Assembly (NCBI GenBank): GCA_902800365.1
Contig: CADCEF010000001.1
Location: 1-64,000, forward strand
Length of the DNA stretch: 64,000 bases
Direction: 5' to 3'
From: an uncultured Prevotella sp.
GTDB lineage: Bacteria; Bacteroidota; Bacteroidia; Bacteroidales; Bacteroidaceae
Shown: positions 1 to 7,896 of the stretch, piece by piece
Position numbering within the stretch: position 1 is the first letter of the stretch
How the letters are laid out: each line of letters opens with the position of its first letter
The notes under the pieces: generated by a model
Told to the model about the DNA's origin: nothing
Databases searched by the model: none
Seen by the model: only the letters and a program-made list of their open reading frames with translations
Program-made: the position numbers and the translations under genes

Positions 1-60
1 GCTTCTTGTACTACTTCTGTCTATGTAAATCTTTCAAAGAACTCTTTCTTTATCGTGCTT
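1..60 (-). promoter_or_regulatory. Probable rRNA operon leader (boxA-like), reading out of the window
   Basis: Read on the minus strand, this stretch contains GAGTTCTTTGAAAGATT followed by GTAGTACAAGAAGC. The GTTCTTTGA element resembles the boxA-like antitermination sequence that precedes 16S rRNA in Bacteroidota, and the AAGTAGTACAAG segment resembles what I remember from Prevotella/Bacteroides pre-16S leaders. No rRNA sequence is inside the window, so the 16S gene would begin just beyond base 1. This is recognition from memory, not alignment; a long 5' UTR of another gene is possible. Confidence 0.5.
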
Positions 61-88
61 GTCAGGTGGTGTTCCTGATTTGCGGGTG

Positions 89-96
89 CAAAGGTA
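89..96 (-). promoter_or_regulatory. -7 promoter motif TACCTTTG (minus strand)
   Basis: CAAAGGTA on the plus strand is TACCTTTG on the minus strand, matching the Bacteroidota sigma-ABfr -7 consensus TAnnTTTG. A TTTTG stretch about 20 bp upstream (plus strand 116-120) can serve as the -33 element. It would drive the leftward leader that leaves the window. Confidence 0.7.
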
Positions 97-230
97 CGGT
101 TTTTTTTTGAACTACCAAAACTTTTCCAGAGAAATTTTCAATTTTAGAGTGTTTTTCATGCACCTCTTGATTTCAGTCAATTACAAAAACAGCTACACAT
201 TATTATATATTATATAGGGAGAGAGGGACA

Positions 231-296
231 ATCCTTCTGCGGGAGGATCACGCTCCTGTTGCGAGGGGACTGCAATCCTTACACGAGAGGATTGGC
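231..296. repeat. Three 22-bp imperfect palindromic tandem repeats
   Basis: Units at 231-252, 253-274 and 275-296 follow the pattern TCCT-N3-GCG(G/A)G-AGGA, with the TCCT blocks at 232, 254 and 276, a period of exactly 22 bp. Units 1 and 3 have the inverted halves ATCCT/AGGAT, so each could fold as a small hairpin or bind a dimer. They lie between the leftward leader promoter (89-96) and the rightward tsaB promoter (347-354). The rest of the 397-bp intergenic region is AT-rich with no ORF or tRNA that I can see. Confidence 0.6.
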
Positions 297-346
297 AAAA
301 ACACGTTAATTTGTAATAAAACGATGGCGGTTTACAAAAAAATACG

Positions 347-354
347 TACCTTTG
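347..354 (+). promoter_or_regulatory. Promoter of the tsaB-murA-rseP operon
   Basis: TACCTTTG matches the Bacteroidota -7 element. A TTTAC block near 331-335 could be a weak -33. The start codon is about 43 bases downstream, and the leader contains the AT-rich GTGAATAGTGATAATTG type repeat found elsewhere in the window. Confidence 0.8.
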
Positions 355-397
355 CACTTTCAATAAGAGAAAAGTGAATAGTGATAATTGAATAAGT

Positions 398-1099
398 ATG
401 TCGACGATATTACATATTGAAACAAGTACGGATGTTTGTTCCGTGGCCGTTTCGGAGGATTCGCACGTTATCTTCCAGCAGGACGATCATAGCGGACCGA
501 ATCATGCAGAGAGCTTAGGCACTATGATTGACGAGGCTCTATCTTTTACCGATAATCATGCAATACCATTTGATGCAGTAGCAGTAAGTTGTGGTCCTGG
601 TTCATATACAGGATTGCGTATTGGCGTTTCGATGGCAAAGGGTATCTGCTACGGCAGAAACCTGAAGCTGATAGCTGTTCCTACACTGGAACTGCTATGC
701 GTACCAGTACTGTTAAGAGAGATTCCCGAGGAAGATGCCCTACTCTGTCCGATGCTCGATGCTCGCAGAATGGAGGTTTATGCTGGTATCTACGACCGTG
801 CTCTGCACCCAATCCGCGAGATAGGTGCCGACATTGTGACCGAAGAGACATACAAAGAGTATCTCGACAAGCACCCCGTATACTTCTTTGGCAATGGTGC
901 CAAGAAATGTATGGAGACTATCAATCACCCTAATGCCCATCTGATTGAGGGCATCGAGCCCCTGGCAAAATGGATGCAGCCTCTGGCAGAAAAGCGTCTA
1001 TTAAACAATCAGACTGAGGATGTGGCATACTTTGTGCCATACTATCTGAAAGACTTTGTAGCAAAGAAGCCGAAAGACTTATTGAAGATTGAACATTGA
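398..1099 (+). CDS. tsaB: tRNA threonylcarbamoyladenosine biosynthesis protein TsaB
   Basis: This is the TsaB (YeaZ) partner of the TsaB-TsaD-TsaE complex that makes N6-threonylcarbamoyladenosine at position 37 of ANN-decoding tRNAs in the cytoplasm. The 233-residue protein has the ASKHA-type N-terminus ILHIETSTDVCSVAV and the family block CGPGSYTGLRIGVSMAKGI. Length is normal. ATG 398 follows the promoter at 347-354, and no better in-frame start is visible. It is the first gene of a six-gene operon; the next gene starts 14 bases after its stop if ATG 1114 is used. Confidence 0.93.
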   Translation: MSTILHIETSTDVCSVAVSEDSHVIFQQDDHSGPNHAESLGTMIDEALSFTDNHAIPFDAVAVSCGPGSYTGLRIGVSMAKGICYGRNLKLIAVPTLELLCVPVLLREIPEEDALLCPMLDARRMEVYAGIYDRALHPIREIGADIVTEETYKEYLDKHPVYFFGNGAKKCMETINHPNAHLIEGIEPLAKWMQPLAEKRLLNNQTEDVAYFVPYYLKDFVAKKPKDLLKIEH

Positions 1100-1113
1100 G
1101 AATTGAACATTTT

Positions 1114-1707
1114 ATGGATATAAAAGGATTAGATTACAACACTCAGCGTGAGAAGCTCGTGATGTCGGAGTACGGACGCGAGATCCAGAAGATGATAGAG
1201 ATAGCATGCGAATTGCCTACAAAAGAGGAGAGACTTAAGTGTGCATATACTATCGTAAAACTGATGGAGACAAAGAACCCTCAGCTGAAAGAGAACGACG
1301 ACTTTGAACAGACTCTTTGGAATCATCTGTATCTGATGAGTCACAGAGAGCTTGAGATAGACTGGCCTTTCGACATTAGCGAGGCCGACAGCATTCTGTC
1401 AAAACCAAAGCCAATGAATCTTCCAAAGGATGGCGTAAAGCTGCGTCACTACGGAAGACTGGTTGAGGAACTTTTTGAAAAGCTGAAGACTATGCCCGAG
1501 GGGGAGGAGCGCGACACTTTGGTAAGATATACCGCAAATCAGATGAAGCGTGACCTTGTTCAATACGGTCATGGCTATATGGATGATGAGCGCATTGCTG
1601 ACGACCTGGCTCGCTTTACCGACGGAGTGATTCAGATTGACCTGAGTACATTCAAGTTCGAGAAAGTTTCAGTAAGCGAAGAGAAGAAAGGTAAGAAAAA
1701 GAAGTAA
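1114..1707 (+). CDS. DUF4290 family protein
   Basis: A Bacteroidota-specific cytoplasmic protein of unknown function with the DUF4290 start LDYNTQREKLVMSEYGR and a strongly charged, helical body ending in a lysine-rich tail (EEKKGKKKK). I chose ATG 1114 over an upstream TTG at 1096, because the family starts just before LDYN and the TTG overlaps the tsaB stop. It sits between tsaB and murA, an order I associate with this phylum, which hints at a housekeeping role but does not define one. Confidence 0.85.
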   Translation: MDIKGLDYNTQREKLVMSEYGREIQKMIEIACELPTKEERLKCAYTIVKLMETKNPQLKENDDFEQTLWNHLYLMSHRELEIDWPFDISEADSILSKPKPMNLPKDGVKLRHYGRLVEELFEKLKTMPEGEERDTLVRYTANQMKRDLVQYGHGYMDDERIADDLARFTDGVIQIDLSTFKFEKVSVSEEKKGKKKK

Positions 1708-1712
1708 CCGAT

Positions 1713-3017
1713 ATGGCATCATTTATCATCGAAGGCGGCCATCTGCTGCAAGGAACCATTACGCCACAAGGCGCAAAGAACGAGGCTCTGCAGGTTATCT
1801 GTGCCTCTTTGTTGACAGAGGAAGAGGTTATAATTCGCAATATTCCTAATATTCGCGACGTAAACAACCTAATCCAGCTGCTGCGTGATATTGGTGTAAA
1901 AGTAGCAAAGAAGGAGGAGAATACTTATTCGTTCCAAGCCGACGAGTTAAGACTTGACTACTTGGAAAGCGATGAGTTTGTACAGAAGTGCGCTGCTCTG
2001 AGAGGTAGCGTAATGATGATTGGTCCGTTGCTGGCAAGAATGGGTAAAGCCATCATCACCAAGCCCGGTGGCGATAAGATTGGTCGCAGAAGACTTGACA
2101 CCCACTTCCTGGGTTTCCAGAAACTCGGCGCAACATTCAACCGTGTAGAAGGTCGTGATGTATACGAGATTTCGGCAAAGAAACTCAAAGGTTCGTATAT
2201 GTTGCTCGACGAGGCTTCGGTTACCGGAACCGCCAACATCATAATGGCAGCAGTATTTGCTAAAGGCACCACAACAATCTATAACGCCGCATGTGAGCCC
2301 TATCTGCAGCAGCTTTGCAAGATGCTAAACAATATGGGAGCCCGCATAAGCGGTATCGCATCAAACCTGCTTACTATCGAAGGTGTAGACAAACTGCACG
2401 GCACCGACCACCTGATTTTGCCCGACATGATTGAGGTAGGATCATTTATAGGAATGGCTGCAATGTGCGGCGATGGCGTACGCATCAAGAACGTAAGCGT
2501 AGAAAACCTTGGAATTATCCCCGATGCATTCCGTAGACTGGGCATCAAAATCAAAGTAGAAGGCGATGATCTTTGGATTCCACGTCAGAAGCACTATGAG
2601 ATACAATCGTTTATCGATGGAACCATCATGACGCTGGCCGATGCACCTTGGCCGGGATTGACTCCCGACCTGCTGAGTGTGCTGATAGTAGTAGCTACTC
2701 AGGCCCGCGGTTCAGTGTTGTTCCACCAGAAGATGTTCGAGAGCCGACTGTTCTTTGTCGACAAACTGATTGACATGGGTGCACAGATCATTCTTTGCGA
2801 CCCACACCGTGCTGTAGTTGTAGGTCACGACCGCAAGATAACACTTAGAGGTGGACGCATGTCGAGTCCTGATATCCGTGCCGGTATCGCCCTGCTTATT
2901 GCTGCAATGAGTGCAAAAGGCACCAGTCGCATCGACAACATCGAGCAGATAGACCGCGGTTACGAAGACATAGAAGGCCGACTGAATGCACTTGGTGCTA
3001 AAATTACCAGATCATGA
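1713..3017 (+). CDS. murA: UDP-N-acetylglucosamine 1-carboxyvinyltransferase MurA (fosfomycin-insensitive type)
   Basis: Catalyses the first committed step of peptidoglycan synthesis, transfer of enolpyruvate from PEP to UDP-GlcNAc. The 434-residue protein has the N-terminal GAKNEAL substrate-binding motif (residues 20-26) and the two-fold EPSP-synthase-like repeat. The active-site loop reads PGGDKIGRRR, so the residue equivalent to E. coli Cys115, the fosfomycin target, is Asp121 (codon 2073-2075). Cys-to-Asp at this position is known to preserve activity and abolish fosfomycin alkylation in other bacteria. The stop overlaps rimM by ATGA. Confidence 0.95.
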   Translation: MASFIIEGGHLLQGTITPQGAKNEALQVICASLLTEEEVIIRNIPNIRDVNNLIQLLRDIGVKVAKKEENTYSFQADELRLDYLESDEFVQKCAALRGSVMMIGPLLARMGKAIITKPGGDKIGRRRLDTHFLGFQKLGATFNRVEGRDVYEISAKKLKGSYMLLDEASVTGTANIIMAAVFAKGTTTIYNAACEPYLQQLCKMLNNMGARISGIASNLLTIEGVDKLHGTDHLILPDMIEVGSFIGMAAMCGDGVRIKNVSVENLGIIPDAFRRLGIKIKVEGDDLWIPRQKHYEIQSFIDGTIMTLADAPWPGLTPDLLSVLIVVATQARGSVLFHQKMFESRLFFVDKLIDMGAQIILCDPHRAVVVGHDRKITLRGGRMSSPDIRAGIALLIAAMSAKGTSRIDNIEQIDRGYEDIEGRLNALGAKITRS

Positions 3018-3523
3018 TAAGACAAGAAGAAGTTTATAAGATAGGTAAGCTGGGTAAGGCGCACGGCGTTAAGGGGGAGATAAGTTTCCTCTTCGACGAC
3101 GACGTGTTCGACCGTACCGATGCCGACTATCTGATACTCGACATGGATGGTATATTAGTACCTTTCTTCATTGAAGAGTATCGCTTCAAGACCGACGAAA
3201 ATGCATTGATGAAGTTTGAAGGCATTGACACCCAAGAGCGAGCAAGAGAGCTGACCGGCTGCGAGGTGTACTTCCCCAGAGAGATGGCAGAAGGCGATGA
3301 AGAGCAGTTATCATGGGCAGCCATTGTAGGCTTTGAGCTCATCGATGCCAACACTGGTAAGAGTGCAGGCCGCATAGCATCGGTGGATGATGCCACCATC
3401 AACATCCTTTTTGAATTGGAAGACGGGAAACTGATTCCTGCTTCAGAGGAGCTGATTACCAATGTAGATACAAAGAAACAACAAATATTCATTAATCTGC
3501 CGGAAGGCATTTTAGAGTTATGA
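3014..3523 (+). CDS. rimM: Ribosome maturation factor RimM
   Basis: RimM helps mature the 30S head by binding S19. The 169-residue protein has the N-terminal beta-barrel signature VYKIGKLGKAHGVKGEI and a C-terminal PRC-barrel-like half (VGFELIDANTGKSAGRI onward). Length fits the family. The ATG overlaps the murA stop and its own stop overlaps dxr, both as ATGA, so translation is probably coupled. Confidence 0.93.
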   Translation: MIRQEEVYKIGKLGKAHGVKGEISFLFDDDVFDRTDADYLILDMDGILVPFFIEEYRFKTDENALMKFEGIDTQERARELTGCEVYFPREMAEGDEEQLSWAAIVGFELIDANTGKSAGRIASVDDATINILFELEDGKLIPASEELITNVDTKKQQIFINLPEGILEL

Positions 3524-4677
3524 AAAAACAGATAGCCATTCTCGGCTCTACGGGGTCGATAGGAACTCAGGCACTCGAGGTTATCGAGGAGCATTCTGAC
3601 CTTTATGAGGTTTACTGCCTGACAGCTAATAATAAGGTAGAATTGCTGGCCGAGCAGGCTCATAAATTCAAGCCCGCCGCCATCGTTATAGCAAACGAGG
3701 CTCGTTACGACGAACTGAAGTCGCTGATGAGCGATATGCCCGATGTAAAGGTATATGCTGGAGCTCAGGCACTGAACGAGATAGTAGAAGCCGGTCCTAT
3801 CAATATGGTACTTACAGCTATGGTTGGATTTGCAGGTTTGAATCCTACAATTCATGCCATCAAGGCCGGCAAGACAATATGTCTGGCAAACAAAGAGACA
3901 CTGGTAGTTGCCGGTGAGCTGATTCTGCAGCTGGCTCAGCAGTACCATACACCTATCCTGCCTGTTGACAGCGAGCACTCTGCTATATTCCAGAGTCTGG
4001 TTGGTGAGGATCAGAATCCTATCGAGAAGATTCTGCTTACTGCCAGTGGCGGACCTTTCCGTCTGAAGTCAATGGAAGAGATAGCACACGTAACCAAGGC
4101 TGATGCTCTGCGTCACCCAACATGGGATATGGGTGCAAAGATAACCATCGACTCAGCATCGATGATGAACAAGGGCTTCGAGGTTATCGAGGCAAAGTGG
4201 CTGTTCGGTGTTGATGCCAAGCAGATTCAGGTGTTGGTTCATCCACAGTCGATAGTACACAGTGCCGTTCAGTTCCAGGATGGCAGTGTGAAAGCCCAGC
4301 TTGGTGTACCCGATATGCGACTGCCAATACAGTATGCATTCTCGTTCCCAAAGCGCCTGCACCTTAGTGGCGAGCGTCTCGACCTCTTTAAGGCGCAGCA
4401 TCTGGAATTCTTCGAACCCGACTTAAAGAAGTTCCGCTGTCTGGCTATGGCTTACGAGGCACTGGACAAGGGCGGTAACATGCCATGTATCGTGAATGCA
4501 GCCAACGAAATAGTAAACCGTGGATTCCTTGAGGACAAGTGCGGATTCCTGCAGATGGGCGACATCATTGCCGAGACCATGCAGCGTGCCACCTTCGACA
4601 AGAATCCAAGCTACGACACCTACATCGCTACCGATGCCGAGGCTCGTCGCATCGCAACAGAACTTATGAACAAATAA
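3520..4677 (+). CDS. dxr: 1-deoxy-D-xylulose 5-phosphate reductoisomerase
   Basis: Second enzyme of the non-mevalonate (MEP) isoprenoid pathway: NADPH-dependent conversion of DXP to MEP. The 385-residue protein shows the NADPH-binding LGSTGSIGTQALEV near the N-terminus, LANKETLV, the metal/substrate block VDSEHSA, the flexible loop ASGGPFR and the MMNKGFEVIEA motif. The partner gene dxs lies at 40.95 kb in the same window. Overlaps rimM by four bases. Confidence 0.96.
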   Translation: MKKQIAILGSTGSIGTQALEVIEEHSDLYEVYCLTANNKVELLAEQAHKFKPAAIVIANEARYDELKSLMSDMPDVKVYAGAQALNEIVEAGPINMVLTAMVGFAGLNPTIHAIKAGKTICLANKETLVVAGELILQLAQQYHTPILPVDSEHSAIFQSLVGEDQNPIEKILLTASGGPFRLKSMEEIAHVTKADALRHPTWDMGAKITIDSASMMNKGFEVIEAKWLFGVDAKQIQVLVHPQSIVHSAVQFQDGSVKAQLGVPDMRLPIQYAFSFPKRLHLSGERLDLFKAQHLEFFEPDLKKFRCLAMAYEALDKGGNMPCIVNAANEIVNRGFLEDKCGFLQMGDIIAETMQRATFDKNPSYDTYIATDAEARRIATELMNK

Positions 4678-4683
4678 TCAACA

Positions 4684-6069
4684 ATGGATATCTTTTTAAT
4701 CAGACTTTTACAGTTCATGCTGGCCATTGGCCTGCTGGTGCTACTCCATGAGGGTGGCCACTTCTTCTTTGCCAAGCTCTTTGGCATCCGCGTAGAAAAG
4801 TTCTACCTGTTCTTCGACCCCAGTATTTGGAAGTGGGACGGTAGTCTGTTTAAGTTCAAGCCCAAGAATAGCGACACACAGTATGGTGTAGGTTGGCTGC
4901 CACTTGGCGGTTACTGTAAGATTGCCGGTATGATAGACGAGAGTTTTGACACCGAGCAGATGAAACAGCCCGAGCAGTCTTGGGAGTTCCGCAGCAAACC
5001 AGCTTGGCAGCGCCTGTTGGTTATGATTGGCGGAGTACTTGTTAACTTCCTGTTAGCATTGTTCATCTACTCAATGATTCTTTTCTACTGGGGCGACACT
5101 TATATCCCCACAAAGAACATGACACTGGGTATGAAGTTCAATACCGAGGCAAAGCAGTACGGATTTAAGGATGGTGATATTCTGGTAGGCACAGAGAAGG
5201 GCGAGTTCAAAGACTTCAGCGCCGATATGTATCGAGACCTGAGTGAGGCAACCCGTGCCGACATTATCCGTGATGGTAAGGCTATGAGCATCACTCTGCC
5301 AGGCGACATCAATCTGCTTGGTATGCTTAAGGCAGAGCCATCGTTCGTTCGTCCGCTGATTCCTGCTGTTGTTGACAGCGTAATGGAAGATTCTCCTGCC
5401 GCTAAGATAGGACTTCAGAAGGGCGATAAGATTGTAGGCATCAACGGTAAGCCTGTTGACAGCTATAATGAGTTTACCGATCAGTTAGGTATTCTTGAGG
5501 ACATGATGACTGAAGCAAAGAGTCAGGCCGACAGTCTGAAGATTCGCACAGCAACCATCGTCTTTGCACGTGGTGAAGCTCAAGACACAGCTACTATCAC
5601 ACTCACCCCGGAACTGAAACTCGGATTCTTTGTACAGACCATTGCAGGACTTTACAAGCCTGTAACTAAGGAATACGGATTCTTTGAGAGTTTCCCTGCA
5701 GGTATTGCTTACGGATGTAACGTGCTGAAGGGTTACGTAGGCGACATGAAGTATGTGTTTACAGCAGACGGAGCTAAGTCTATAGGTGGTTTCGGTGCTA
5801 TTGGAAGTCTCTTCCCACCCATGTGGGATTGGTATCTCTTCTGGAAGATGACCGCTTTCCTCAGCATCATTCTCGCCTTCATGAACATCTTGCCGATCCC
5901 TGCTCTTGACGGAGGACACGTGTTGTTCCTGCTTTATGAGATGATTACACGCAGGAAGCCATCGGAGACATTTATGATCCGTGCAGAATACGTTGGATTC
6001 GGACTGCTGATTCTCTTAATGGTTATAGCGAACCTCAATGATATATTACGTTGGTTAGGTTATATGTAA
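4684..6069 (+). CDS. rseP: RIP metalloprotease RseP (site-2 protease family)
   Basis: Inner-membrane zinc protease that cuts transmembrane substrates such as anti-sigma factors and remnant signal peptides. The 461-residue protein has the zinc motif HEGGH (residues 22-26) in the first membrane helix, central PDZ sequence (around residues 220-260, with SPAAKIGLQKGDKIVGING), and the second active-site motif ALDGGH (Asp409) in the C-terminal membrane part. Last gene of the tsaB operon, followed at once by a strong stem-loop. Confidence 0.93.
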   Translation: MDIFLIRLLQFMLAIGLLVLLHEGGHFFFAKLFGIRVEKFYLFFDPSIWKWDGSLFKFKPKNSDTQYGVGWLPLGGYCKIAGMIDESFDTEQMKQPEQSWEFRSKPAWQRLLVMIGGVLVNFLLALFIYSMILFYWGDTYIPTKNMTLGMKFNTEAKQYGFKDGDILVGTEKGEFKDFSADMYRDLSEATRADIIRDGKAMSITLPGDINLLGMLKAEPSFVRPLIPAVVDSVMEDSPAAKIGLQKGDKIVGINGKPVDSYNEFTDQLGILEDMMTEAKSQADSLKIRTATIVFARGEAQDTATITLTPELKLGFFVQTIAGLYKPVTKEYGFFESFPAGIAYGCNVLKGYVGDMKYVFTADGAKSIGGFGAIGSLFPPMWDWYLFWKMTAFLSIILAFMNILPIPALDGGHVLFLLYEMITRRKPSETFMIRAEYVGFGLLILLMVIANLNDILRWLGYM

Positions 6070-6072
6070 ATT

Positions 6073-6110
6073 AAAAGAGTGATAGATAACAAAATCTATC
6101 ACTCTTTTTT
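6073..6110. terminator. Bidirectional rho-independent terminator
   Basis: AAAAGAGTGATAGAT pairs with ATCTATCACTCTTTT across a short A-rich loop, flanked by A and T runs on both sides. It separates the convergent rseP operon and the minus-strand lipoprotein gene, so it can serve both. Confidence 0.9.
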
Positions 6111-6125
6111 ATTGATTGTTATCTA

Positions 6126-6725
6126 TTACCACTCGATACCACTCTTGCTGTCTGCTGCAAGAGCTACTGTCTCCATGGTAATCTTACCATCCTCAGCAAT
6201 AGTGCAGTTGATTTCAACATAGGCAAACTCGGCTGTAAGTTCGAGGTTAGCACGGTCGACACCAGAACCATCAGATTCGCCCCCACCGCTATAGGTTCCA
6301 AATTCCTCGGTCTTCTTATCGAGCACTTTACCACTACCGTTGAAAGTGGTGATAGTATAGGTACCACGGTCGTCATAGCTATAAGGAGCATCGAAGGTAG
6401 GATTCTCCTTAACGATAGCATTAACAAAGAACGACTCCTTAGCAGGGAAGGTAACTTCCTCTTTCGAGTGACTATAACCACCAGAAACTATTTGACTAAA
6501 AACCTTCAGTGGTTCACGTTTGTAGTCGTTACTCCAGTAAGCCCACTTGGTCACGAAGTACTTGCTGTTTTCTGCTGGATGTACGAAGTTATACTCTACA
6601 GTATAGCTGGCACAAACGTTCTCATCACCAGTCACAGGGGTATCTGTTTGTGAACACGATGTAAATACACATGCACTGCTAATTGTGAGGATGGCAGCGA
6701 GCATCCAATTCAACATTTTTTTCAT
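6126..6725 (-). CDS. Hypothetical lipoprotein
   Basis: A 199-residue protein with a lipoprotein signal peptide (MKKMLNWMLAAI then FTSC, lipid Cys at about 24), so it is exported and lipid-anchored. The mature part is rich in beta-type sequence and aromatic residues, with a Gly/Ser-rich stretch (TYSGGGESDGSG). I do not recognise the family. It is a single-gene unit, terminated by the stem-loop at 6073-6110. Confidence 0.75.
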   Translation of the reverse strand: MKKMLNWMLAAILTISSACVFTSCSQTDTPVTGDENVCASYTVEYNFVHPAENSKYFVTKWAYWSNDYKREPLKVFSQIVSGGYSHSKEEVTFPAKESFFVNAIVKENPTFDAPYSYDDRGTYTITTFNGSGKVLDKKTEEFGTYSGGGESDGSGVDRANLELTAEFAYVEINCTIAEDGKITMETVALAADSKSGIEW

Positions 6726-6779
6726 CGTTGTACTGTTTTAATAATTAATAGTAATCATATAAATTAGATTGTTTTCATA

Positions 6780-6841
6780 CAAATATATTTACCATCACTG
6801 GCTATCGAGAGATTAGTTAATAATATTTGGGTACAAATATA
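6780..6841 (-). promoter_or_regulatory. Two candidate minus-strand promoters for the lipoprotein gene
   Basis: CAAATATA occurs at 6780-6787 and again at 6834-6841. On the minus strand each reads TATATTTG, matching TAnnTTTG. They lie about 55 and 109 bases upstream of the lipoprotein start. Which one is used cannot be told from sequence. The 259-bp intergenic region is otherwise very AT-rich. Confidence 0.5.
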
Positions 6842-6971
6842 GCGAATTATTTATTATAAAAAAAGAAATAGAGCCTTAAAAAAAGCAAAAATTACTCTTT
6901 TCTTCTTCATTTTTATCCACAAATCGATAAAAATATACAGAACAACGACCATTTATGTAACAAAAAAACCG

Positions 6972-6979
6972 TACCTTTG
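6972..6979 (+). promoter_or_regulatory. Promoter of the AEC transporter gene, abutting the start codon
   Basis: TACCTTTG ends five bases before ATG 6985. In Bacteroidota transcription begins a few bases after the -7 element, so this mRNA would have almost no leader. Confidence 0.75.
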
Positions 6980-6984
6980 CACCC

Positions 6985-7896
6985 ATGTTTACAGTAATGA
7001 TGACTTTGTTTGCTATTGTGATATTAGGCTATATCGCAGGCAAACTGGGATATTTAGGAGGCGACTTCGACAGACAACTATCGAGATTGGTGATTAACAT
7101 CACTTGTCCGGCATTGATTCTGTCGTCGGCAATGACGGGCGAACTGCCTGACAGAGAATATATTCTACCACTATTGCTGATAAGTGTGGTTACCTATGCC
7201 GTTCTTACAGGTGTAGCGTTCCTATTGCCACGCTATATCACTAAAAATAAAACCGACGAAGGAGCCATAGGTTTTGCCCTGATGTTTGGTAACGTAGGAT
7301 TTATGGGATACCCTGTTGTAGCCTCGATATTCGGACACGAGGCAGTGTTCTATGCTGCTGTGCTGAATGTGGTAAACACCTTTGCTGTGTTCACCATCGG
7401 AACAATACTTATTACAGGCAAGGGCGAAGTAGAAGAAAGCCGATTCCAGAAGAAGGTGCTCTACTCTACCCCGATGCTTGCCGCCTACCTGACGATGCTT
7501 ATTGTAGCATTGAGAATTGACAACATCCCAGAGTTTATCAGTCAGCCGTTAACCATGATAGGTAATATCACCGTGCCCGCAGCACTTATGATTATTGGTT
7601 CATCAATGTCGAACTTATCGCTCAAATCGCTATTAGGTAATCGTACGGTATATATTACAACCCTATTCCGATTGGCATTACTTCCCATCGGAATATACTA
7701 CTTGTGTACAGCACTCGGTTTTGCAGGTTTTGTGGTAAATATAAATACTGTTGTAATAGCCATGCCCGTAGCCACCTATGGCACCATTCTCTGTTTGAAA
7801 TATGGCAAGGATACAACCATGATTACTGAGGTTACATTTATAACCACCCTCATCTCGATGCTCTCCATCCCACTATTGGTTTTATTCTTTCTATAA
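6985..7896 (+). CDS. AEC family transporter (auxin efflux carrier-like permease)
   Basis: A 303-residue integral membrane protein with about ten hydrophobic helices in two halves, typical of the AEC family (bile/arsenite/riboflavin transporter superfamily). N-terminal LGYIAGKLGYLGGDFDRQLSRLV and the NVGFMGYPV motif fit the family. AEC proteins move organic anions such as malate; the substrate here cannot be inferred. Its last 47 bases overlap the 3' end of the convergent comEC-like gene. Confidence 0.87.
   Translation: MFTVMMTLFAIVILGYIAGKLGYLGGDFDRQLSRLVINITCPALILSSAMTGELPDREYILPLLLISVVTYAVLTGVAFLLPRYITKNKTDEGAIGFALMFGNVGFMGYPVVASIFGHEAVFYAAVLNVVNTFAVFTIGTILITGKGEVEESRFQKKVLYSTPMLAAYLTMLIVALRIDNIPEFISQPLTMIGNITVPAALMIIGSSMSNLSLKSLLGNRTVYITTLFRLALLPIGIYYLCTALGFAGFVVNINTVVIAMPVATYGTILCLKYGKDTTMITEVTFITTLISMLSIPLLVLFFL

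Noticed and set aside
231-296. CRISPR array
   Set aside because: The 22-bp repeats are directly adjacent with no spacers, degenerate, and there are no cas genes in the window.
3127-3978. Minus-strand open frame of 283 codons across rimM and dxr
   Set aside because: Spans two well-identified opposite-strand genes; composition is that of reverse-read coding sequence.
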